Assembly (NCBI GenBank): GCA_036787815.1
Contig: DAIQOP010000262.1
Location: 1-5,616 of the forward strand
Direction: 5' to 3'
DNA from: DATBAK01 sp036787815
GTDB lineage: Bacteria; Actinomycetota; Acidimicrobiia; IMCC26256; PALSA-610
Length of the DNA: 5,616 bases
Part shown: one piece after another, positions 1-5,057 of the stretch
Layout: every line of letters starts with the position of its first letter
Position numbering within the stretch: the stretch's first letter is position 1
Program-made: the position numbers and the translations under genes
Notes under the pieces: model-generated
The model's input: the letters and a program-made list of their open reading frames with translations, nothing else
Told to the model about the DNA's origin: nothing
Database searches by the model: none

Positions 1-641
1 AGCACCTTCGCGAGACCGTGAGGGACATGCGCGCCTCGAACACCGACCGTTATACGCGCGACCACTGGTGGCTCCACGGTCGTCCGGTCCTCTCCATGCG
101 AGCAGCGCTCGCGGGGCTTGAGAGGTACATCTCCGGTACCAGGACTGGTAAGCGACTCCTATTCGTCTGGTGTCCCGCCGAATGGTTCCCAAGCGATGCA
201 GTGAACGCGTTCGCTTTCGAGGACGATTACAACTTCGGAGTTCTCAGTTCGAGCATTCACGAAGCATGGGCGCGCTGGCATTCCTCAACGCTGGAGGACC
301 GCCTCCGCTACACGCCAACGACTGCGTTCGCGACCTTCCCCTTCCCAGCGATGCCCTCGGCTACGAAAAAGATGCGGATCGAGGTCCTAGCGCGTCTCGT
401 TGTGGCGTTACGGGCGGAGCACGCGACTGAGATGGGTAAAGGTCTCACCGCCGTCTACAACGCAGTCGATGAAGGCGCGTTCACTGACCTCGCCGACGCC
501 CACGCCGATCTCGACCGGGCCGTATGCGACGCGTATGGGTGGTCGTGGGACGTGCTCGACTCTCGCTCCGAGATATGCGACCTGCTTCTCGCGCGGAACG
601 TCGCCGTCGCGTCCGGCAGCGTGCCATATGCGCCGTTCTGA
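1..641 (+). CDS. C-terminal part of an Eco57I/MmeI-like DNA methyltransferase (5' end outside window)
   Basis: The reading frame is open from the first full codon (base 3) to TGA at 639-641, so the start lies upstream; the GTG at 18 and ATG at 27 are internal codons. What is visible is the specificity (target-recognition) and C-terminal region of a long adenine-type DNA methyltransferase. Family-typical blocks are RDHWWLHGRPV near bases 60-92, FGVLSSSIHEAW at 234-269, RYTPTTAFATFPFP at 306-347, LTAVYNAV at 444-467 and LDRAVCDAYGW at 510-542. The SAM-binding and NPPY catalytic motifs, and any nuclease domain, would lie upstream and cannot be checked. Proteins with this tail act as type IIG/IIL restriction-modification enzymes or as the methylase of phage-defence systems such as DISARM; which one applies cannot be decided here. 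Codon use is less G/C-rich at third positions than in the genes downstream (for example CTACGAAAAAGATG at 360-373), which fits horizontal acquisition. Family level is fairly sure, subtype is not. Confidence 0.8.
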   Translation, partial: HLRETVRDMRASNTDRYTRDHWWLHGRPVLSMRAALAGLERYISGTRTGKRLLFVWCPAEWFPSDAVNAFAFEDDYNFGVLSSSIHEAWARWHSSTLEDRLRYTPTTAFATFPFPAMPSATKKMRIEVLARLVVALRAEHATEMGKGLTAVYNAVDEGAFTDLADAHADLDRAVCDAYGWSWDVLDSRSEICDLLLARNVAVASGSVPYAPF

Positions 642-679
642 ACGGCTGCCCTAAAACCCGGTCCCGATGCCTCAGAACC
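635..679. repeat. Degenerate hairpin 1 of the GGTTCTGA/TCAGAACC palindrome family, over the methyltransferase stop
   Basis: GTTCTGA at 635-641, which includes the methyltransferase TGA, is the exact inverse of TCAGAAC at 672-678. Beyond a two-base bulge, GGC at 644-646 can pair with GCC at 669-671. The centre holds CCCGG. The ends match those of the palindrome at 4997-5047. It may act as a transcription terminator for the methyltransferase gene, but there is no T-tract, so that role is inferred. Confidence 0.45.
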
Positions 680-693
680 TAGAGGGATTCGCC

Positions 694-741
694 AGTTCCG
701 AGGCAAAGCCCCGATTCGGTCGTGTTTCCCCATCAGAACCG
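694..741. repeat. Degenerate hairpin 2 of the same palindrome family
   Basis: The right half (712-743) matches the right half of the 4997-5047 palindrome at 27 of 32 positions, ending in TCAGAACCGGG and sharing the core CCGAnTCGG (711-719). The left half from 695 is shortened but collinear: GTTCCGA, GG, AAA and CCGA pair in order with TCGG, TTT, CC and TCAGAAC on the right. The left arm can alternatively pair with the preceding copy: GCCTCAGAAC (669-678) with GTTCCGAGGC (695-704), nine of ten positions. It lies between the methyltransferase end and the kinase start. Confidence 0.55.
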
Positions 742-779
742 GGTAGACAGCAAGTGTGGTAGGTGGTGAGAGGCGATGG

Positions 780-2078
780 GTGAGGGTCCTCGCGGCGCTG
801 GCGGGGGTCGCGGTCGCGACGCTGGCGATGGACGCGGCGAACACGAACCACACGGTCGCCGCGCTGCTCTACGTGGTGGTGGTGGTCGGCGCGTCGTTCC
901 TCGGACCGGTTGCGGCGACGGTGGCGGTGCTCACCGCCTTCGCCGCGCAGAACTACTTCTTCACTCCCCCGCGCGGATCACTCCGCATCAACAGTGCCGA
1001 CGACGTCGTCGCGTTCCTCGTCTTCGGCATCACCGCGGCGGTCGTGAGCGCGGCCGTCACGCGCGTCAACGAGCTCCGACGCCGCGCGCTCGTACGCGAG
1101 CTCGAGGCACGGGCCCGATTGGAGCTCACGGAGCAGCTGCTGAGCGGCGCCCCGCCCGAGGACGTGGTCGCGACGGCCCAGCAGACGATCGCCGGACTCT
1201 TCGGCCTGCGCGGGTGCACCATCGATCTCTCCACGGGCAAGGCCGAGATCGTCGCGGGCGCGCGGCAACCGACACCCGGGGAACGGCAGCTGATCGACGC
1301 CTTCGCGCGGGGCATCGCGACGTCGGTCGATCGGGTGCGCCTCGATCGGGAAGCGAGCCGGGCGCGAGTTGACGCGGCCGCCCAACAGGGCCGGGCCGCA
1401 TTCCTCTCGGCCATGACCCACAATCTGCGGACACCCCTCGCGTCGATCAAGGCATCGGTCTCGACGCTGCTTGCTCACCGCGATCTGGAGCCGGAGACCA
1501 GTACCGAGCTGCTCACGACCGCGCAGAGCGAGACGGAGCGGCTCGAGCGGCTCGTCAGCAAAGTGCTGTACCTGAGCCGTATTCGTTCGGAAGCGGTCAT
1601 CGTGCAACGGGAACCGGTCGACGTCGCGGAGCTCGTCCGCACGGCACTGCGCAGCGTGCGCGGGCTCACCGACGATCGCACGATCCGGCTCGCCGGCGAC
1701 ACCGTCGGGGTCAGGGTCGTCGATGTCGATCCGACACTCGTCGAGGTCGCGGTGGCGTGCCTGATCGAGAACGCGCTCCGCTACGCCCCGACCGGCGAGA
1801 TCCTCGTGCAGACCGCGGTGCGCGACGGGGAGTGCGAGATCCGGGTCGTCGACCACGGTCCCGGGATCCCACCCGCCCAGCGCGAGCGCGTGTTCGCGGA
1901 GTTCGTGCGCGGCGAAGGCGTGCGCGACGCGACGGGTGCGGGCATCGGGCTCACGATCGCGCGAGCCTTCGTGCAGGGCCACGGCGGCGAGCTCCGGATC
2001 GAGGACACACCGGGCGGCGGCGCGACCTTCGTCATGCACCTGCCGTACTCGGCTCCGCTCGACGAGGAGGGACGATAG
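780..2078 (+). CDS. KdpD-like membrane sensor histidine kinase, short form
   Basis: This is an inner-membrane sensor kinase expected to phosphorylate the response regulator encoded next to it. From GTG 780 it has 432 residues. Four membrane segments (about 1-18, 26-41, 42-61 and 73-93) match the DUF4118 sensor region of KdpD; a charged coiled linker (95-122), a weak GAF-like stretch (120-187), HisKA (205-270) and HATPase_c (314-422) follow. Phosphoacceptor His214 lies in MTHNLRTPL, the N box is ENALRYAP (Asn331), the G1 box is DHGPGIP (Asp358) and the G2 box is GAGIGL (386-391). The N-terminal KdpD and Usp domains of full KdpD (about 900 residues) are absent, and no kdpFABC genes are in view, so a potassium role is not implied. 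GTG 780 was chosen because GAGAGG (768-773) sits six bases upstream; in-frame GTG 756 would add eight residues, including two arginines, but has no clear ribosome binding site. The residue after the histidine is Asn instead of the usual Glu/Asp. Five bases separate it from the next gene. Confidence 0.9.
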   Translation: MRVLAALAGVAVATLAMDAANTNHTVAALLYVVVVVGASFLGPVAATVAVLTAFAAQNYFFTPPRGSLRINSADDVVAFLVFGITAAVVSAAVTRVNELRRRALVRELEARARLELTEQLLSGAPPEDVVATAQQTIAGLFGLRGCTIDLSTGKAEIVAGARQPTPGERQLIDAFARGIATSVDRVRLDREASRARVDAAAQQGRAAFLSAMTHNLRTPLASIKASVSTLLAHRDLEPETSTELLTTAQSETERLERLVSKVLYLSRIRSEAVIVQREPVDVAELVRTALRSVRGLTDDRTIRLAGDTVGVRVVDVDPTLVEVAVACLIENALRYAPTGEILVQTAVRDGECEIRVVDHGPGIPPAQRERVFAEFVRGEGVRDATGAGIGLTIARAFVQGHGGELRIEDTPGGGATFVMHLPYSAPLDEEGR

Positions 2079-2083
2079 GCAAG

Positions 2084-2797
2084 ATGGACACCGTGCTGGT
2101 GGTCGAGGACGACACGCCGCTGCGCACCGCCCTGCGCGTCGGGTTGCGGGCCCGGAGCCTCGCCGTGATCGACGTGGGCAGCGGTGAGGAGGCGATCGCC
2201 GCCCTCAGCACCGCGGTGCCCGACCTCGTGCTCCTCGACCTGAACCTCCCGGGCGTCGACGGGTTCGCCGTTCTCGCGCACGCCCGTTCGATCTCGCAGG
2301 TGCCCGTGGTCGTGCTCACGGTCCGCGAAGACCGGGCCGACAAGGTGCGCGCGCTCGACGCGGGCGCCGACGACTACGTCACCAAGCCGTTCGACACCGA
2401 AGAGCTGCACGCGCGCGTCAGGGCTGCCCTACGCCGGCGCGTCGACGCCGCGCCGGCGCCACAGATCACCGAGGCTCACGGCGTGAAGATCGATCTCGGG
2501 CTCGGGCGGGTGACGCGCGGCGGCGAACCGGTGAAGCTCACGAAGGCCGAGTGGAAGATCCTCGCGCTGCTCGTCCGCGAGGCCGGAGCACTGGTCACGC
2601 ACGGCCGCCTGCTCGAGGAGCTCGGCCGCCCGCAGGACTCCGACGTCACGTCGCTGCGGGTGCACCTGAACCACATCCGGCGCAAGCTCGGAGACGACGG
2701 CGGGCACCCCCTGCTCATCGTCAACGAGCCCGGGCTCGGGTACCGATGGTTGCCCGAACCCGACGTTCGCGGCACGATCGCGCCTTCCCAAGAGTAA
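2084..2797 (+). CDS. OmpR/KdpE-family response regulator
   Basis: This 237-residue DNA-binding regulator is the partner of the upstream kinase. The receiver domain (1-117) has the acidic pocket Glu8-Asp9-Asp10, phosphoacceptor Asp52 in LLDLNLPGVDG, Thr79 and Lys101 in VTKPF, so it should be phosphorylated normally. A short linker (118-133) leads to a winged-helix trans_reg_C domain (134-224) with LTKAEWKIL, the recognition-helix region DVTSLRVHLNHIRRKLG and the wing ending NEPGLGYRWL. Length and domain order are standard for KdpE. The start is ATG 2084, five bases after the kinase TAG, so the two genes are co-transcribed and probably translationally linked; a GAGGAGGG stretch lies at 2064-2071 inside the kinase gene and AGG at 2077-2079. 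It is not GlnR, the orphan OmpR-family nitrogen regulator of actinobacteria, because it keeps its own kinase and a complete phosphorylation site. Target promoters are unknown; amt-glnK, which begins 240 bases downstream, is one possibility from position only. Confidence 0.92.
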   Translation: MDTVLVVEDDTPLRTALRVGLRARSLAVIDVGSGEEAIAALSTAVPDLVLLDLNLPGVDGFAVLAHARSISQVPVVVLTVREDRADKVRALDAGADDYVTKPFDTEELHARVRAALRRRVDAAPAPQITEAHGVKIDLGLGRVTRGGEPVKLTKAEWKILALLVREAGALVTHGRLLEELGRPQDSDVTSLRVHLNHIRRKLGDDGGHPLLIVNEPGLGYRWLPEPDVRGTIAPSQE

Positions 2798-2807
2798 ACG
2801 GATCGCA

Positions 2808-2900
2808 ACCTATTGCTGTCGTGTTCCTGACGATTCTGGCGAGTACCTGAACGAAACCAGGCACTTTTCGTCAGAGGCGCGTCAGTAACCAGCAATAGGT
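2808..2900. repeat. Nested inverted repeats, likely a folded RNA or terminator after the response regulator
   Basis: Three stems lie inside one another. The outer arms are ACCTATTGCTG (2808-2818) and CAGCAATAGGT (2890-2900), 11 exact pairs. The middle arms are CTGACGA (2827-2833) and TCGTCAG (2868-2874), 7 exact pairs. The inner hairpin pairs 2841-2849 with 2858-2866 around loop AACGAAAC, with one A-C mismatch and one G-T pair, and runs into TTTT at 2865-2868. It starts ten bases after the regulator's stop. It could end the kinase-regulator transcript or form part of a leader before amt. No known riboswitch class is recognised. Confidence 0.5.
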
Positions 2901-2906
2901 GCTTCA

Positions 2907-2931
2907 CGGTTCGGCATCGGTGCCGTAACTG
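2907..2931 (+). other. Second hairpin in the amt upstream region
   Basis: CGGCA (2912-2916) and TGCCG (2921-2925) close a TCGG loop, and GTT (2909-2911) pairs with AAC (2927-2929) across a single bulged T at 2926. This gives roughly ten pairs including one G-T. It lies 105 bases before the amt start and could be leader structure. No convincing -35/-10 promoter pair was found anywhere in 2798-3036. Confidence 0.3.
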
Positions 2932-3027
2932 CGGCGCGGTCTTGTTCAGGTTGGCGCAACGAAGCGTCTCGGTCACCCATACCGACGCATTCGCATCGAC
3001 AACGCCGGCCGCCAGATGCGGTCGGGG

Positions 3028-3032
3028 GGAGG
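3028..3032 (+). promoter_or_regulatory. Ribosome binding site that fixes the amt start
   Basis: GGAGG, at the end of a G-run (3024-3029), lies four bases before GTG 3037. It is the strongest Shine-Dalgarno match in the window and rules against ATG 3016, which lies upstream of it and has no such site. Confidence 0.8.
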
Positions 3033-3036
3033 AAAC

Positions 3037-4644
3037 GTGTCGCGAGGAAAGAAATTCGTCGCGCTGAGCCTGATGACGTTCATTGCGTTGATCGTCATCG
3101 GGGCCGCGTGGGGCCATCACAGTCCGGGGGATACCACCGGACCGGCCGCGAACATGCTCGCCAACTATCCGAAAACGACGACCAACGTCCCGCTCTCCCA
3201 GCCCGGGCTCAACGCGCTCGCATCTGACAGTGGGCACCTCGGTGTGTCGATCAACTTCGTGTGGGTCCTCATCACGGGCTTCCTCGTGCTCTTCATGCAG
3301 GTCGGGTTCGCGTTCCTCGTGACCGGCCTCACCCGTGCGAAGAACGCGAGCCACATGATGATGATGAACATCGCCGCGTTCGCGGTCGCGTTGCTCGCGT
3401 ATTACGCGGTCGGCTTCGCGTTCCAGTTCGGCGGTGTGGGGGCGATCGCCAATCTCGGTGGGACAGCACCACTCGGCGGCATCTTCGGCCACGGCAGCGC
3501 CGGCATCATCGGCTTGCACGGATTCTTCCTGCAGAGCCACGGCTCCTACGACGTCGGCGTGATGGTGCTCTTCCTGTTCCAGGTCGTGTTCATGGAGACG
3601 GCCGGGTACATCATCATCGGGGCGATCGCCGAGCGGATCTCGTTCGCCGGCTTCCTCCTTGCCGAGATCGCGATGGGTGCGGTTATCTATCCCATCTACG
3701 GAATGTGGATGTGGGGCGGCGGTTGGATGGCCCACCTCGGCACCTCGATGCACATGGGTCACGGTGCGGTCGACTTCGCCGGTTCCGGAGTCGTGCACGC
3801 GACCGGTGGGTGGGCGGCACTCGCGCTCGCCATGGTGCTCGGGCCGCGCATCGGCAAGTTCAACAAGGACGGCAGCGCGAACGCCATCCCCGGTCACAAC
3901 ATCCCGTACGTGGTGATCGGAACGCTCATCCTCATCTTCGGATGGATGGGCTTCAACCCCGGCTCGACGCTCGGTGCCACCGACCTGCGCATCGGCCTCG
4001 TCGCGGTGAACACGCTGCTCGCCGCATGCGCCGGATTCGTCATGGCGATGGCGACCACCAACGCCAAGTACGGCAAGCCCGACATCTCGATGTCGTGTAA
4101 CGGCATGCTCGCCGGGCTCGTCGCGATCACGGCGCCGTGCGCGTTCGTCGCACCGTGGGCCTCAGTGATCATCGGTGCCATCGCCGGCGTGCTCGTGGTG
4201 TACAGCGTCGCGTTCTTCGACAAGGTCGGAATCGACGACCCGTGCGGCGCGATCTCGGTGCACGGCGTGAACGGCGCGTGGGGTGTGCTCGCCGTCGGGT
4301 TGTTCGCCGACGGCACGTACGGAGCCGGATGGAACGGCGGCAAGGCGTCCGGCGTCACGGGTCTGTTCTACGGCGACGCCGGTCAGCTGGCGGCGCAGGC
4401 GGTCCCCGTGGTCGTCGGCTTCATCTGGGCATGGGGAATCACCTGGTTGATCTTCAAGATCGCCAAGAACTTCATGCAGATCCGGGTCTCGCCCGAAGTC
4501 GAGATCCAGGGTCTCGACATGCCGGAGTTCGGAGTCTTGGCCTACCCCGACTTCGTGCTCGCGCACACGTCGACTCACAGCCCGTCCAACGCCGGGGTGC
4601 CGTCGCAATCCGCCTCTGCTACGACCGAGAGGATCCCCCAATGA
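3037..4644 (+). CDS. amt: Ammonium transporter Amt
   Basis: This integral membrane channel of the Amt/MEP/Rh family is expected to form trimers that import ammonium. From GTG 3037 it has 535 residues, longer than E. coli AmtB (about 430). Residues 1-26 (basic KK, then a hydrophobic run ending near AAWG) look like a signal peptide, followed by an outside segment of about 45 residues and then eleven expected membrane helices from about 72 to 477. Pore landmarks relative to E. coli AmtB are visible: gate Phe185 (F107) in FQVVFMETAG, Trp226 (W148) in WGGG, Asp246 (D160) in VDFAGSGVVH, twin histidines His254 (H168) and His409 (H318, in SVHGVNGAWG), and Phe306 and Ser310 (F215 and S219) in GFNPGS. 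GAIAER (195-200) is also conserved. The cytoplasmic tail has EIQGLDMPEFGVLAY (489-503), the segment that couples to PII proteins, then a Ser/Thr-rich extension to residue 535. Its last codons overlap glnK. Function is secure; the reason for the long N-terminal and loop regions is not known. Confidence 0.96.
   Translation: MSRGKKFVALSLMTFIALIVIGAAWGHHSPGDTTGPAANMLANYPKTTTNVPLSQPGLNALASDSGHLGVSINFVWVLITGFLVLFMQVGFAFLVTGLTRAKNASHMMMMNIAAFAVALLAYYAVGFAFQFGGVGAIANLGGTAPLGGIFGHGSAGIIGLHGFFLQSHGSYDVGVMVLFLFQVVFMETAGYIIIGAIAERISFAGFLLAEIAMGAVIYPIYGMWMWGGGWMAHLGTSMHMGHGAVDFAGSGVVHATGGWAALALAMVLGPRIGKFNKDGSANAIPGHNIPYVVIGTLILIFGWMGFNPGSTLGATDLRIGLVAVNTLLAACAGFVMAMATTNAKYGKPDISMSCNGMLAGLVAITAPCAFVAPWASVIIGAIAGVLVVYSVAFFDKVGIDDPCGAISVHGVNGAWGVLAVGLFADGTYGAGWNGGKASGVTGLFYGDAGQLAAQAVPVVVGFIWAWGITWLIFKIAKNFMQIRVSPEVEIQGLDMPEFGVLAYPDFVLAHTSTHSPSNAGVPSQSASATTERIPQ
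4627..4633 (+). promoter_or_regulatory. Ribosome binding site for glnK inside the end of amt
   Basis: GAGAGGA lies seven bases before ATG 4641, so glnK can bind its own ribosomes as well as receive those finishing amt. Confidence 0.6.
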
Positions 4645-4979
4645 AGTTGATCACCGCGGTGGTCAAGCCCTTCAAGCTCGAAGACGTGAAGGCCGCGCTC
4701 ACCGAGATCGGGCTTCCCGGTATCACGGTGACCGAGGTTCGCGGGTTCGGCCGGCAACGGGGACACACGGAGGTGTACCGGGGCGCCGAGTACACCGTCG
4801 ACTTCATCCCCAAGGTCCGCATCGAGGTGCTGACCGAAGACGCCGACGCGGCGCGCGTGCACGACGCGATCGTGACCGCCGCCCGCACCGGCCAGATCGG
4901 TGACGGCAAGGTGTGGACCTCGCCCGTCGAGGCCATCACCCGAGTGCGGACCGGCGAGGTCGACGACGAAGCGATCTGA
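4641..4979 (+). CDS. glnK: Nitrogen regulatory protein PII (GlnK type)
   Basis: This 112-residue trimeric signal protein senses ATP/ADP and 2-oxoglutarate and is expected to block the Amt pore when nitrogen is plentiful. The sequence is a full-length PII. It has the N-terminal strand MKLITAVVKPFKL, T-loop residues 37-55 with Gly37, Gln39 and the signature YRGAEY (46-51), Lys58, the B-loop TGQIGDGKVW (83-92) and the C-loop arginines Arg101 and Arg103. Tyr51, the T-loop residue uridylylated in proteobacteria and adenylylated in actinobacteria, is present, so covalent control is possible. ATG 4641 overlaps the amt TGA as ATGA, which indicates translational coupling and is the usual amt-glnK order. 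Many actinobacteria follow with glnD; here the next gene runs the other way, so the modifying enzyme must be elsewhere. GlnK rather than GlnB is inferred from the amt linkage, since sequence alone hardly separates them. Confidence 0.96.
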   Translation: MKLITAVVKPFKLEDVKAALTEIGLPGITVTEVRGFGRQRGHTEVYRGAEYTVDFIPKVRIEVLTEDADAARVHDAIVTAARTGQIGDGKVWTSPVEAITRVRTGEVDDEAI

Positions 4980-4991
4980 CGGCGAGACCCG

Positions 4992-5052
4992 CTCCTGGTT
5001 CTGATGGGGGGACGCGACCGAATCGGTCGGGTCTTCCCGTCAGAACCGGGGG
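4992..5052. terminator. Near-perfect palindrome between convergent genes, probable two-way terminator
   Basis: Arms 4997-5021 and 5023-5047 are inverted copies around A5022: of 25 positions, 21 are Watson-Crick pairs, three are G-T pairs and one is G-G. Ends are GGTTCTGA and TCAGAACC and the core is CGACCGAATCGGTCG. The stem extends outward to 4992 and 5052 with mostly G-C and G-T pairs. It begins 12 bases after the glnK stop and ends five bases before the stop of the minus-strand gene. No T-tract follows on either strand, so termination is inferred from position and stem strength. It shares ends and core with the elements near 635-741. Confidence 0.7.
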
Positions 5053-5057
5053 GCAGC

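Noticed and set aside
776..778. ATG near the kinase start
   Set aside because: It is out of frame with the kinase and opens an Arg/Gly-rich frame without domain features.
978..2039. Open frame of 353 codons on the minus strand
   Set aside because: It is the antisense shadow of the kinase gene, with no recognisable domain.
2842..2868. GlnR-type operator upstream of amt
   Set aside because: GAAAC at 2853-2857 and GTAAC at 2885-2889 and 2925-2929 resemble half-sites, but none has a partner at the required six-base spacing.
2808..2900. Miniature transposable element bounded by 11-bp inverted repeats
   Set aside because: No target-site duplication flanks the arms (GATCGCA on the left, GCTTCAC on the right), and the further nested stems fit an RNA structure better.
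3016..3018. ATG as the amt start
   Set aside because: It is in frame, but the strong GGAGG lies downstream of it, four bases before GTG 3037. The added residues MRSGGGN simply translate the ribosome binding site region.
2798..3036. Sigma-70 promoter for amt
   Set aside because: No TAnnnT-type -10 box with a TTGAC-like -35 at proper spacing could be found, so no promoter is called.
2476..3897. Open frame of 473 codons on the minus strand
   Set aside because: It runs opposite to the response regulator and amt, both of which have unmistakable family motifs. Its composition (His, Arg, Asp and Glu-rich) is typical of an antisense frame in high-GC DNA, and no domain is recognisable.
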